Shown here one piece after another: positions 10,686 through 20,813 of a stretch of DNA of 64,000 nucleotides; positions within the stretch are counted from its first letter, which is position 1, and each line of letters begins with the position of its first letter. The DNA is taken from NCBI GenBank assembly GCA_003116975.1, contig BGKB01000073.1, positions 186,001 to 250,000 on the forward strand. Direction: 5' to 3'. Position numbers and translations under genes: made by a program. Source of the stretch: Aurantiochytrium sp. KH105 (Eukaryota; Sar; Bigyra; Thraustochytrida; Thraustochytriidae). The notes beneath the pieces were generated by a model that saw only the letters and a list, made by a program, of their open reading frames with translations, searched no databases and was not told the origin of the DNA.

Positions 10686-11313
10686 TTATTTTTTGGGCAA
10701 CGTGCGCTCCTTGAAGAGACCCTGCTTGATGAAAAGGCTCTCCACGAAGGACCTCGGCTTGAGTGCAATGCGCTCTGCGTGGTGTGCGGCAATATCGGCG
10801 TCCATGGTTTTCAAGGCTTCTTCGATCCTCTTCACCTTGTCATCGCGACCACGCAAGTACTTTTTGCCCTTCGGCTCGCGCGTCACTACAGCCTTGGGTT
10901 CGCGGTCCCACCTAGGGTCCCACTCATTCTTCTTCAGGTCGGCGCCGCGAAAATACCTGTGTTATTATGGTTTTTGACGTTCAAGCAAGCACGCACCCAT
11001 GCAAGCGAAGAGGCAAGCACACAAACGAGCACATAACGTGTCGCTAAGGTTAGTTTGTTGTCCACGCGTCTTCGACAAAGGCATTCTCCCCTTCTCTTCC
11101 CCTCCCTCTCTCTCTGCGCCGCTCGCAGGCGAAAGCGCTGGCCCCGGCCGCCTCGCCGCCGTCGCCGTCGTCGCCGACCACTTACTTGCCCTCCCGAATG
11201 GCTTGCTTGCGGAGCTCCGCCTGCTTGCGGCCGCTGAGCGCGGGGCCCTTGATCTTCTTCGGGTTCACCGTGCTGCGCACCAGCCGCAGCGCGCGCGGCA
11301 GCTCGCCCGACAT
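10686..11313 (-). CDS. mL59: Mitochondrial large-subunit ribosomal protein mL59 (spliced)
   Basis: Two exons on the minus strand, 11313-11186 and 10956-10686, encode 132 residues. The donor reads GTAAGT and the acceptor CACAG, and the join gives REGK-YFRGADLKKNEWDP in frame. The protein aligns by eye with fungal mL59 (yeast Mrpl25): a L-P-x-x-L-x-L start, a P-x-x-S-x-R-x-x-x-x-x-K-x-A motif, then P-K-G-x-K and a helix K-R-I-E-E-A-L-K-T-M-D-x-x-I. It would sit in the mitochondrial ribosome. I start at the ATG at 11313 because it gives the family-like N-terminus; an in-frame upstream start at 11397 would add 28 residues and could provide a longer presequence. The identification rests on short motif similarity. 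Confidence 0.7.
10957..11185 (-). other. GT-AG intron of the mL59 gene (229 nt)
   Basis: On the minus strand the intron begins GTAAGT at 11185 and ends with CACAG at 10957. It interrupts a codon after its second base, and the flanking exon frames join without a stop. Confidence 0.75.
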
Positions 11314-11400
11314 TGCCTCGTGCTTCGTTCCCTCCCGGCCAAGAAGTCCTTTTGCGCGCCGTCCTCCTCCTTCTTGGACGCGGTCAGGACGCAGCATATA

Positions 11401-11495
11401 GAGACCTATACGGATTTTAGGTCTCTTTTGTATTTTCCGTACATGAGACGTTACATTTGTTGTGAAAGGTCGTTTCGTAACGAGACGTTACATTG
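11401..11495. promoter_or_regulatory. Repeated elements upstream of mL59
   Basis: GAGACCT at 11401-11407 is matched by its reverse complement AGGTCTC at 11419-11425. GAGACGTTACATT is repeated exactly at 11445-11457 and 11483-11495. These lie within 200 bp upstream of the minus-strand start and are candidate promoter elements. Confidence 0.35.
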
Positions 11496-13252
11496 GGCGC
11501 GCCTGTGTGGAGGCTCGCTTTCGCTCGCCGAGTTGTCCTGCGCAGCGGCTACGGCCAAAGATGAAGGACTGGCCAGGATTTCGTGAGGGGCCAAGTCCGT
11601 CCATGGAATTCCTTTCCTTGAGACATCCATGCTTACTTGTCATGGTGTCAGGCATCGGATTTCGTGTTCCCATAGCTCTGTGTTGGCCGGTCCCCGATCG
11701 ACAAATGGTCCAAGCTCATTCCGTGGTTGCACGCGCGGCAGCTGTGGCCACTGCGACGCGCAGAAGAGTACACACTTTCATTTACGTGCCGCGAATCGCG
11801 GATGTCACGCAAGTTGCCTCTTGGGTCGGCTTGACCTCAGTAAGCTGTAGCTGTCTGTCTGGTTGGCTGCCTGGCTGCCTGGCTGCCTGGCTGCCTGGCT
11901 GCCTGGCTGTCCTGCGCCTTCCGTTCACGCGCTTGTCCACCCACCATAAAATCGACTTTTCTATTTTGGAGGGAGGAGAATTCGTCTTTTCGAGCTCGAT
12001 TTCAGTTCGATCAAGACCATCTTGCCAAGCCTGCTGCTTGCTGCTACCCGCGCGCCGGGAATGTGCTGGAATCCAGCCATCCATTCGCATCGCCAGCCGC
12101 AGCCGGTCGCTGATCAAAGTAGCTTAGCGGCGATGAAGATGAATCGATCTTCTCTCCTAAGGAACATTGCAATCTCGTGTCGCATTTCAGCCCCATTAGC
12201 CCAACTCGTGGCCGCGCTTGCGCTACCATCTTCGCGCAGGCTGCAGCTACAGTTGCAGCTGCGCAGGGCGGAGTGGCGTCTCGTCTCCTGCACGCGCGTT
12301 TTGTCTGGCTGTGTATCACGCAAGAGCGCCATGTCGCTGTCACAGCCGAAAATCATCCCGCCTGCGGTAGCAGCAGCAGCAGCAGCAGCGAACAGCCTTC
12401 CCACACTGCCAAGCTTGCAGCACGTGCAGCGCCGGCCACTGATGTGCAGCGCGCGCGCGCTCATGCTTTCTGCGGGCCGCTGCACGTGCGCGAACGTGCC
12501 GCAGTCGTCGTGGCAGGAAGCTTGCTGTTGTATGCTGTTGTACGCTGTGAGCGGCCGTCGCTGTCCTCGGCGACGGCATCTCTGGGCTCGTCCGTTCGTC
12601 CGTGCGTCCACCAAATCGATGGAAGCCGCTGTCACCTGCGCCGCGGTCGCGGCCGCAGTCGAGCCCGCGCAGCACGCTCCCGCACGCGCCGCGCCGCGCA
12701 GCGCACTCGAGGGTCGGGGGGTCTCGCAGCTTTGTCGTGAACTATGACGAAAACAAGGGGGGGGGGGGGTGTGCGCTCTCTTCCTCGTGCGAGCTCTCGC
12801 CTCGCTGCCGTCGATCGAGGGCGCCTGCGTCTTGCGGTCGATAAACTCGCAGACGTTGTGTCGGTCTCGCGGCGCGCGTCGCCGACGAGGCGGGGAGTGC
12901 TTACTTGGGCGCATGTGCAAGGACGAGGAGGTGGAGGTCTGAGGAAGAAGAATGAAGGAGCCGGGAAGCCGAGCACACGCCAGCACGTGCGACTGTGGCG
13001 GTCCCATGCGGCTGTGGTGCGGCGGCGATGAAGAGGAAGAAGACCTGCGAAATGGAGGGCGGCGCGACCCGGCCAAGGATGTTCTTTGACCTTTTTAGCG
13101 AAAGCAGCGCGTGCAAGAACAGAGATTGCGATGACGTGCAGGACCAGACGAGATCAAGAAACGCGCTCCAGCAAAACCCAAACGAGATCAAGAAACCAAA
13201 ACAAGAAACAAAAGAAAGCAAAGAAAGCAAAGAAAAAGAAAAAAGAAGAAGA
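11496..13252. other. Gene-free stretch with simple repeats
   Basis: GGCTGCCT units repeat at 11865-11910 and a G-run lies near 12757-12768. Overlapping open frames on both strands (for example 12114-13076, minus) translate to Ser/Arg/Pro-rich low-complexity sequence and are not credible. An A-rich AAAGAAAGC tract at 13196-13252 forms the leader of the next gene. Confidence 0.55.
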
Positions 13253-13681
13253 ATGATGACCGCTCGTTTTGCCATCCTCGCCATCGTGGCGGCAATCATC
13301 GCCATGGTTCGCGGCGAAGACGATATTGGTCTTGGCCTCACCGAAGGCTCGTGCTACAACGCTGACGGCCATGGCATTACTTGCGGCGTTGACGAAGAAT
13401 CGTGCCTTGCCGGAAACGCTAACAGCACCCTCCCTTACCAGCAGTTTCACTGGTACGAGCCCGGCTACATCAGCGCTCGCGGAGGATGCTGCCATTGCTG
13501 CGGAGGCTGCAACCATACGGCCGAGTTTGGTGACGAGTGCGAGGCTTCGTATGGTGAGGACGGTGAATGTTACGCGGAAACCATGGAGCCTACCGCTTCG
13601 CCGTCAGAGCCTTCGTCTGCGTCTCATGCGGTTGCCGGTGCCAGCGCCGCCCTCCTCGTCTGTGCCGTATTGGCTCTTTAA
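13253..13681 (+). CDS. Small secreted Cys-rich protein, probably GPI-anchored
   Basis: A 142-residue protein. Residues 1-22 form a signal peptide (MTARFAILAIVAAIIAM then VRGED). The mature part has about a dozen cysteines, including a tight cluster GGCCHCCGGC, plus two N-glycosylation sequons (NST, NHT). A Ser/Thr/Pro linker (PTASPSEPSSAS) precedes a short C-terminal hydrophobic tail ending at the stop, the arrangement of a GPI-attachment signal. Two adjacent ATGs (13253, 13256) fit the signal peptide; in-frame upstream ATGs would bury it. The clustered cysteines suggest disulfides or metal binding at the cell surface. No family recognised. Confidence 0.75.
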   Translation: MMTARFAILAIVAAIIAMVRGEDDIGLGLTEGSCYNADGHGITCGVDEESCLAGNANSTLPYQQFHWYEPGYISARGGCCHCCGGCNHTAEFGDECEASYGEDGECYAETMEPTASPSEPSSASHAVAGASAALLVCAVLAL

Positions 13682-14313
13682 GGTGAGACAGATTGTCGTT
13701 GATGTTATAGAAATGAAATTTTGATGTTCACATTCTCGATAAGAACCTGCTTGTCACATAACTTGTTCTCGCTGATCAGCGGTGCGCCGAAAGAACGATC
13801 GCAATTGCTCAACGCGCAATGCTGGGCAAAAGCCGTCGCGATCATCTTCGATAGTAAGCTGGCGCCACAATTTGCACACTGCGCGTGGACAGGCCTTCGT
13901 GTAGAATTCCACTCCTTTCCTTTCAAGTTGTTCTTCCTTGCTCGCGTTCTTCGCTTGGACCAAGCGATGCACTTGATCGTGACCTTTTTGAGAATGGCTG
14001 CCGCAGAAGCGCGTGAGTGCGGAAGCGTGAGAGTGGGATTTCTTTCGGCTCTCCCTGTCACTCTGCAGTATCATCATCTTCACTCCGAGTCAGGTGCCTG
14101 GACAGTGCCAGTGCCAATGCCAGCAGTAGAGGCAGACTTCGAACGGCCAAAGGCGGATACGGACGCGCTAGTCCATCTCGCGGCACCGTGTCCGTGGCGC
14201 TCTGCAGGAGCCGCCGGTCAGCACCGGTGCGCGCCGCTTGCAGTTAGTAGGCTGACAAGGCACGCGCGCTCTCCAGCTCCAGGTCATCCTCCCGTGTCCT
14301 GTCGTCGTTCGCC
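13682..14313. other. Intergenic region
   Basis: No supported gene. A minus-strand open frame (13705-14061) contains two Cys pairs but starts at GTG and has no other support. Confidence 0.5.
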
Positions 14314-14916
14314 ATGGACGACTACAGCGGCGTCGTGGGCGGCAGGCTCGTGCTCAAGGGGAGCGGCGCGGCCACGCCTGCACTCAAGCGGGTCAAGGAT
14401 AGCAAGCGCAAAAAGGCCAAGAAGGCCAAGAAATCCAAAAAGGCGAAAAAGGAGAAGCGAAGGCGCGACGAGGTCTCAAGCGACGCCGAAAGGAGTGGAC
14501 GAAGGCGCAAAAGCAGGCGCCGCAGCCGTAGCCACAGCAGCGATGAAAGTCAGAGCGATGACGGCAACGACGACAAACAAAGCAAAGGACTCAAGGAGTT
14601 GAATAAAGAACCTGTAGCATCCGCAAACGACGACAACGCAGAATATGATCTTGGAGGACAAGGAAAAGAAGGTGTAGAAAGGAACGATCGCAATGAAGAC
14701 GAGGAAGAAGAAGCTGCAGACGATAATGAAAGCCTCGCGGGCCTGACGCCGGCGCAACGTCGCTTTGAGCTCAAGCAGAGGGAGCGCGAAGCCGAGCGTA
14801 TCAAAGAGATGACACGCATGACGCATCGCGAACGCGTTGATGCTTTTAATGAAAAGCTTTCTAAGCTCTCCGAGCACCACGACATTCCCAAGGTCAGTGC
14901 TGCCGGTAACGGATAA
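14314..14916 (+). CDS. FAM32A: FAM32A-like spliceosomal protein
   Basis: A 200-residue protein with the complete FAM32A pattern: an N-terminal M-D-D-Y-x-x-V-x-x-G-x-L-x-L-K-G segment, then a lysine-rich block, and a C-terminal domain LTPAQRRFELKQRERE, then MTHRERVDAFNEKLSKLSEHH and a terminal DIPKVS. In animals FAM32A enters the catalytic spliceosome and stabilises the 3' splice site during exon ligation. Here the middle is longer than in the human protein (about 112 residues), with an Arg/Ser-rich stretch and an acidic run of mostly Glu. The conserved final motif extends a few residues (SAAGNG). Presence of introns in this window fits an active spliceosome. Confidence 0.9.
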   Translation: MDDYSGVVGGRLVLKGSGAATPALKRVKDSKRKKAKKAKKSKKAKKEKRRRDEVSSDAERSGRRRKSRRRSRSHSSDESQSDDGNDDKQSKGLKELNKEPVASANDDNAEYDLGGQGKEGVERNDRNEDEEEEAADDNESLAGLTPAQRRFELKQREREAERIKEMTRMTHRERVDAFNEKLSKLSEHHDIPKVSAAGNG

Positions 14917-15077
14917 TACGTATGCGTCTTTGTACCATCATCGTCTGCTACTTTGTCTTTTGCTAAATTTCTTGACCGTCTTTCCATTTTGTTTAGTTTT
15001 AAACATTGCCATTGAACAGATTCTTCACAATTATCTAGATCACATCAACTACTCTTGCTCGTCTCAGTGCGGGCAAC

Positions 15078-16109
15078 TCACTTCTTTGAAGCAGCGCGAC
15101 GCTTGGCGGCGCGCTTCTTCGCCTTCTTGCCATCCCGCTTGGGCACCTGGACAAAATCGCCACGACGTTTCTTGCCCGCACCAGGAGGCTTGAGCTTGCC
15201 GCTTGCGACAAGCTGCAAGATGCTCACCACCTGTTTGAGGCGCTTTGACGTCAGCTTCACGAGCGATGAGGAATTCACCTCAGATGGCGTCAGTAGCGTC
15301 TCTGGGGCGCCATTTTCGACGCCTTTCTCCTTCTCGCCGGCATTTTCCTCGGTTACCTTCGATTCTTGCGACGAACACGTATCATTTTTGACGGAGGTCG
15401 TTCCAAAGCAGTAGGTGACAGCGTCAAACACGGGAAAGCTCTTGTTTTCGCCGACCTTGCGAGGAATGTAACCAGGGTACACGGATCGATCAAAGACGAC
15501 GGAGCGCAGAAAATCGACGTTCTCGCACGAATCAGCAAGCTTTTCGATACCCCACCATCCAAAGGGCGGACGCGTCTTGTGAACAATATGAATTTGAGCA
15601 TCGGCATTTTCCTTCAAGAGACTCGCGGCGCTCTTGATGAAGCCGCTCACCAACTGACGATTGGCCTCAAGCTGATCAGATTGGCCGTCTTGGCCGACAT
15701 TATCGGGAACGCAGGGGAAATTAAAGACGATGCGGTCGTATCGCCCAGCCACGGCCTCCTTGCTCAGCGTTTCGGAAAGGGCCACGGCGTCGACTTCGTG
15801 CTCCACATGTGTGTGCTCGAAAGCCTCGAGAGCGGCCAGCGTCTGCTCCCCCTTTGCGTAAATGCTCATCACTTCCTTGCGGGACTGGTAAGACGTGCAA
15901 GTGAGTTGGGCCTCGCCACCGAGGCTCTTGGCGAGTGCCAGCGAAAAGGTGAAGTCGCCATCACCAACGACAAGAATTCGTTGCTGTGCTGTGTACAGAC
16001 CCGTGCGTTTCGGCTCGTCGTGTTCTGCAATATCGTCGACGCGATGCCGCGGGCACGTTTCGGGTCGTACATTGCGTTGGCACGGTGGTCGAAGAGGCTC
16101 GCCATCCAT
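15078..16109 (-). CDS. BMT5: BMT5-like 25S rRNA (uridine-N3) methyltransferase
   Basis: A 343-residue protein with a DUF2431 methyltransferase fold. The SAM-binding motif I is ILVVGDGDFTFSLALAKSLG at about residues 43-62. Further family hallmarks are TSYQSRKEV, the YDRIVFNFPCVP strand with its N-F-P motif, and HIVHKTRPPFGWWGIEKLA, followed by RSVVFDRSVYPGYIPRK. Yeast BMT5 makes m3U2634 in 25S rRNA, so the likely site is the nucleolus. The C-terminal 60 residues are Lys/Arg-rich, as expected for a nucleolar RNA-binding tail. The open frame extends upstream to a GTG at 16205; the first ATG is at 16109, before the conserved fold. The gene converges on FAM32A with 161 bp between the stops. Confidence 0.85.
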   Translation of the reverse strand: MDGEPLRPPCQRNVRPETCPRHRVDDIAEHDEPKRTGLYTAQQRILVVGDGDFTFSLALAKSLGGEAQLTCTSYQSRKEVMSIYAKGEQTLAALEAFEHTHVEHEVDAVALSETLSKEAVAGRYDRIVFNFPCVPDNVGQDGQSDQLEANRQLVSGFIKSAASLLKENADAQIHIVHKTRPPFGWWGIEKLADSCENVDFLRSVVFDRSVYPGYIPRKVGENKSFPVFDAVTYCFGTTSVKNDTCSSQESKVTEENAGEKEKGVENGAPETLLTPSEVNSSSLVKLTSKRLKQVVSILQLVASGKLKPPGAGKKRRGDFVQVPKRDGKKAKKRAAKRRAASKK

Positions 16110-17329
16110 CTCTGTTGGCGCTTCAACGAGAATCTTGTAGCAGCATGCCACACATCCCGTTATTGCGCATAACGCTGTTTCGGGCAGAGCCCAAAGCGTG
16201 TCCACATTGCGGAGCGCCGACTTGCCCTCCTTGATTTGCTGTGTTTGTTTGCAATTCGATTCACGTCAGCCGCGTGTCAGTCTTCATTCATGCAAAATAA
16301 ATAAAAAGGGCCACTTCAAGCTTGTGGCGCCCCCAAAGAGTCGTCTTGCCCAAGCAGAGCGTCTCGTGAGAGCGTCTCGTGAGCCTTGAGCTGGCTGGAC
16401 GGTATCATCTCAAAGTTTTCGGTCATTATACCGCGGGCCCGAGAGCCTGCGGCTCCGACATCTAACTAGTTTTTCGACATCATTTACCCTCCTGCTTGCT
16501 CGCTTGCTGCACGCCGTCGCGCAGACCTGACTCTGCTTGGCTCTTGCCTCGTGGACCCGCCCCTCGAGGCTCGGCGACACCACCACCGCCAAGGAGCAAG
16601 AAAAGTCAGCCCTTCGCTCGTCCACTCACCCGTGTGTCCTCCATCGCGCCCGGCAGCTCCTCGGAGAAGGCGAACTGCTTGCTGTCTTGCGTTCTTGGCC
16701 TGACTCGACAGTGAAGCCGCGCGTCCACCCGCCGCGCGACCACTCATCACCCCCGGAGAGGCCATTTGCGCAACCCCAAATTTTGAGCACCTCTGTAACT
16801 TCTGGGAGCCTACTCTGCGGGCTGGAACCTCTGGCAGCTTGGGAACGAAACCTCCCTCGCCCCGTGTGTCCGTACTACGCTCACTACAAGCCGCACCGGC
16901 ACGCCCCGCCGCGACCTCGCGTCGAAGAGGCTCGCTCGCGGCGGCGCGACGCGACATGAGGGCCTCGAGGCAGGCGGCTGGGCCGCCTGCGCGCGCGAGG
17001 CTCGCGTCGCTGTCGAGGCCCGCTTGCGCAGCCACCCGGCCCAGCTCGCGCCGCTGATGGGGTGCACAATCAATCAAGTTGCACGTAAAGACCCGCTCGC
17101 TGCACGTGCACCAGGCCGGGCCCGACGCAGACATCGAACGGTGCGCGTTAGGCTGCGCTGCGTCGCGTCGCGTCGCGTCGCGTCGCGTCGCGTCGCGTCG
17201 CGTCGCGTTGCGTTGCAGAGCACCGCCGCGCCTCTGTCTCGCACGCGCTTGCAAGAGCGACTTGCGAGCGGAGCAGCGCAGAGCGGGGACCTTGGGCCGG
17301 GCGGGAAGTAAAGGAGACGGCGAAGAGAA
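16110..17329. other. Intergenic region between divergent genes
   Basis: Contains the promoters of the BMT5-like and PqiA-like genes. A (CGTCG)n tract lies at 17161-17215. The minus-strand open frame 16484-17518 is low-complexity and overlaps the start of a real gene, so I discount it. Confidence 0.55.
17161..17215. repeat. (CGTCG)n pentanucleotide tract
   Basis: About eleven units, the last ones drifting to CGTTG, about 115 bp upstream of the PqiA-like start codon. Confidence 0.95.
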
Positions 17330-19222
17330 ATGGGCAAGGTTCAGGACGAGACGGCCGTCGCGAAATCGGTCGCGGTGGGCGACAGCGAGCAACAGGCGGT
17401 GGCCGCGAGCGGGGAGAAGGGGAAGACCAGCTCGCTGCACGCGCAATATCCGGAATGGATCGGGTACGTGTCTCTGTGCTTCCTCCTGGGCAACGTCGGG
17501 CTCCAAGTCTTCAGCCATCTGGGCATGTCCATGGCGATCCTCTCGAATGTCAACGTCAACGGCGAGAGCACAAAGCTCTTGAGTGGAGTTGAGTTCTGCT
17601 CGTCCAATGACACAATCTTCAGCGATTGGTGGGTCGCTGCAGGCAGCTCGTCGGTGTACGAAGACATTATCGACTGCGCTGACGACTACATTTTGGCAGA
17701 TGAAGGCGAGGAATTTTCAGACCTGGAAACCTGCTTACGCGCCGAGGCAATCGGCTACCAAGGGGGAGAAGAATGTATCTTGTGCTATCAAGACTACGTG
17801 AACTGCGCCTCCGCTTCTTCCGAAGAGGGTGGCTGCCTGAATGCCTGTTTCGCAGCGGCCGTCTTTGGCGGCGCCGACGAGTATGCAAAATGCGTGGCAT
17901 GCACTGTTGAAAAGTGCAACCCGAATTTCGAGGTTTGCATAGGCTACTCTATGCCAGACCCCCCTGACGAGTTTGACGTGCGCCGAGCTCTTCGGGACGG
18001 CCGCACGTTGCGTTCCACCGAAGGCGCACGAAAACTTGCCAGCGACCCGCCCGAGCAACTCTACGTAGTTTACGAGATCTCCTTTATCAAGTCCATTAAA
18101 GACGCCTGGGACTCTGGGGCGTACGGCGTTGCTATTCTTCTCACGCTTCTCTCGGGTGTTTGGCCATATGCAAAGAATCTCATTATGCTGGTGGCATGGT
18201 TTGTGCCCATGACTACAGCGCGCCGCTCCACGGTCCTCAAGGTGCTCACGCGCCTGGCCAAGTGGTCTCTTCTTGACGTCTTTGTCGTCGTCATCATGCT
18301 CGCGGGTTTTCGCATCGATCTTCAAGGTGACGTCATTGGCCGCATCTATATTGTCGCGGAATCGCGTTTGGCCATATATACCTTTTGCCTCGCAGCAATT
18401 TGGGATTTGGTTCAGGGAGAATGGATGCGTACCATGCATCTTGCCATGGCAGAAAGTGAACCCGATTGCGACCCTGTGTCAAGCGTAGAGGGTAGCTGCT
18501 TACTTACGTCAGCTACCTTTGGCCCATCCGCGACGACGTGCGGGTCGTGCGCGCGCGTCACACATTTTCTCCTCAGCCTTGTCCAGCTCGCTCTGCTCAT
18601 ATGTGGATGCTTTTTGCCATGTGCAACTTTTGCTCTGTACGGCAACGCATTCGGCCTCTTCTTTAACAACGAGCCAGGCGAGTATGCCGAGTACTCGGCT
18701 TTTGAGATCGGCACAGCAATTGTCGCGCCCGAGCGGATCGATTCTGTCCACAGTGTGGGTGGCACCTTCTTTTTGGCCATCATTTTCTTGCTCTGCTCCA
18801 TCTTTGTGCCAGCCATCGTTTTTTCGGGAATGGCCAAAGCGTTGCATCTGCAACCATGCGGACCTTTCGCCCCTCGCGCTTCCTTGCTCAAGGCCCTGGC
18901 TTCCTTTTGTGACATTGTTGGCGGCTTTGCCGCGCTCGATGTCTTTTTGCTGTCCGTCGTCGTCACAATGCTCGAGTGGGATCGATTCGTAAACAGCGCC
19001 ATGTCCACGCTTACTGACAAGTTTATTGGATGCGAAGAACCCTGTCTCGAGTCTCGCTCAGACGTGCAGTACGCTGTCTACCTCATGCTTGGGGCCATTC
19101 TCATTGGCTGGATCCTCGAGCTCTTCTTTACCTATGTCTTTGCACAGATTTATCATCCGGCTGAGCAGACGTTTTGGGGCCCATTCCTCTTCAACCGACT
19201 TGCGTCTTGCATTGCCAAGTAA
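17330..19222 (+). CDS. PqiA-like multi-pass membrane protein with Cys-rich ectodomain
   Basis: A 630-residue protein. A first membrane segment (about residues 44-66) is followed by a roughly 190-residue Cys-rich region with C-x2-C and C-x3-C spacings, probably disulfide-bonded outside the cytosol. The membrane domain begins near 265 with SGVWPYAKNLIMLVAWFVPM, a run of residues, then LAKWSLLDVFVVVIMLAGFR: this W-P/x-K-x-L and K-W-S-x-x-D-V-F pattern is that of the paraquat-inducible protein A domain. Several more helices follow to the C-terminus. In bacteria PqiA proteins work with MCE-domain lipid transporters; the eukaryotic versions are poorly studied. The family call rests on this central motif. 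Confidence 0.6.
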   Translation: MGKVQDETAVAKSVAVGDSEQQAVAASGEKGKTSSLHAQYPEWIGYVSLCFLLGNVGLQVFSHLGMSMAILSNVNVNGESTKLLSGVEFCSSNDTIFSDWWVAAGSSSVYEDIIDCADDYILADEGEEFSDLETCLRAEAIGYQGGEECILCYQDYVNCASASSEEGGCLNACFAAAVFGGADEYAKCVACTVEKCNPNFEVCIGYSMPDPPDEFDVRRALRDGRTLRSTEGARKLASDPPEQLYVVYEISFIKSIKDAWDSGAYGVAILLTLLSGVWPYAKNLIMLVAWFVPMTTARRSTVLKVLTRLAKWSLLDVFVVVIMLAGFRIDLQGDVIGRIYIVAESRLAIYTFCLAAIWDLVQGEWMRTMHLAMAESEPDCDPVSSVEGSCLLTSATFGPSATTCGSCARVTHFLLSLVQLALLICGCFLPCATFALYGNAFGLFFNNEPGEYAEYSAFEIGTAIVAPERIDSVHSVGGTFFLAIIFLLCSIFVPAIVFSGMAKALHLQPCGPFAPRASLLKALASFCDIVGGFAALDVFLLSVVVTMLEWDRFVNSAMSTLTDKFIGCEEPCLESRSDVQYAVYLMLGAILIGWILELFFTYVFAQIYHPAEQTFWGPFLFNRLASCIAK

Positions 19223-19880
19223 GGTTTGGACAAAGGCATGGCGACCGATGTTCACTCGTATATGTTTGTTTCTTCTTCAATTTTCTTATTCTATACGGTT
19301 TTTAATTTTTCCCCTTTCCGTTCTATCTTGTGTCGATGCCTTACTACCAGCAAATGGAGGTCATCAGAGCTGTAGACATAGCTTTGATCCTTGCATTCTC
19401 GCAAAGTGACCTTGCACTGAATCAGATGGACGTATTTGCGACTTGCTCCTCGTGACGCTTGTGCTCGTGCTCACACTCATTTGTTTAACCACGTGCTCGA
19501 ATCTCAACCACTCTTTCAATCAGAGATTTCGACATGCTAAAATCTGCTCGAACAGATTACTCCTCCTTCAAGCCCAGTCGAAAGCCTCGTTGTCTTGTGG
19601 CCGCAAGACATGCATTGCAGGAACACTTTTTCCTGTATACAACATCGCTATACTTCAACGCGAAATTCGCCGCTCATGCTATCCGATTGCGCAAAAAGAC
19701 TCGTCAAAATCACAACGCAAAAGTTCGTTTTCCTTTTCCTTGAAAAGACAGATCCATCTCTCTCCAAGGATTTGCCCACTTTGTTCACTCAGACCTTTGT
19801 CTCATGAATTGCTTGAGGTGCATTAATTTATATCGCATGCTTTGCGATGGTAGCTCTGCGCAAAGATACAAACGCGCGGC
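19223..19880. other. Intergenic region
   Basis: AT-richer than its neighbours and rich in CTT/TTC. I see no gene or repeat of note. Confidence 0.5.
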
Positions 19881-20582
19881 TCATTCTGCTCGCTCACGAC
19901 TCAAGTCTTCCTCCAGCTCATGCACCCGAACTGTCAGCGCGGCATTTTCATATCGCATAAGGTCCATGGCGTGCTGTGTATTTTCCTTCTCGGCTCGAAG
20001 CTCATTTTGCAATTCTTTGGCGAAGTGAAGTTCCTGTTGCAGCAGCGCGCATTGCTCTCTTAGTTTAGCAGCCTGTAGCTCCGCATGTTCCGCGCGTGCT
20101 GCAGCCTCTTCGAGAATTTTGCCAGCAGACTCTAAAGGAGCGCGTGCACGTTCGTGTAATGCGCGAACGCTCTGCTTCAGGGTATCGAAGGGACCTGCAG
20201 CACGCAGCTCGAGCTCGCGGGCTGCAGTTGCTCTTTCGCGCTTGAGCGTTTCCACTTTATCTTCGAGTGAATTCACTCGATCCAAAAGCGCGGTCTCTCG
20301 CGCCTCGAATGCACGTTTCAATTCGGCTGTCTCGCGCTGAGTGCTCGCCTTTTGCGCGCAGATTTCTTTTTCCGCATTCTCCGCACGCTGATGTTCGCGA
20401 TACAAGTAAACTTGCAGACGGTCTTGGGCTTTTCGTAGCGATCGAGTTTCGCGCTGCAGGAATTTCTGTTCGCACATGGCCGTTTCTGACCCTGGTGCTG
20501 GTCTCGTCATCACCTCCGCCCTCGCCTCGGGCGAAGCCAAGGAGACCTCCCTCCCGGGCCCGTGCGGACTGGCAAGCTTCAT
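19881..20582 (-). CDS. Coiled-coil protein, function unknown
   Basis: A 233-residue protein. After about 35 residues with Pro/Gly it is almost entirely heptad-like: long runs rich in Glu, Arg, Ala, Leu with KAQDRLQVYLYREHQRAENA, then RVNSLEDKVETLKRERATAA and a final ALTVRVHELEEDL. A small break around residue 130 (AAGPFDTL) may hinge two coils. It starts at an ATG 231 bp from the divergent ankyrin gene, so the two may share a promoter. No family could be assigned. Confidence 0.7.
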   Translation of the reverse strand: MKLASPHGPGREVSLASPEARAEVMTRPAPGSETAMCEQKFLQRETRSLRKAQDRLQVYLYREHQRAENAEKEICAQKASTQRETAELKRAFEARETALLDRVNSLEDKVETLKRERATAARELELRAAGPFDTLKQSVRALHERARAPLESAGKILEEAAARAEHAELQAAKLREQCALLQQELHFAKELQNELRAEKENTQHAMDLMRYENAALTVRVHELEEDLSRERAE

Positions 20583-20813
20583 GCAGACCCTGACTTGGCA
20601 AGCCGGCGCATTCCACGCTCACAACTCTGAGGTTTGCGCGGTGCCAGTGCCAATGCCGTTTCACTTCTTCTGCCGAGAGTACACACCGTTTTACTTTCGG
20701 CATTCGGGTCGTTCATTGAACCTTTCACATTTGAAAGAAGAGACGAGCGAGAACGCGCAGAACTTGGATTGATTGTCTGGCTGGCGTGGCATGCGCGGAC
20801 GACAACGCTGCCA

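Noticed and set aside
12114-13076. 320-codon minus-strand open frame
   Set aside because: Ser/Arg/Pro-rich low-complexity translation; overlaps other equally long shadow frames.
13705-14061. Minus-strand open frame with C-x2-C and C-x4-C pairs
   Set aside because: Starts at GTG, the Cys spacing fits no known zinc ribbon, and the rest is unstructured.
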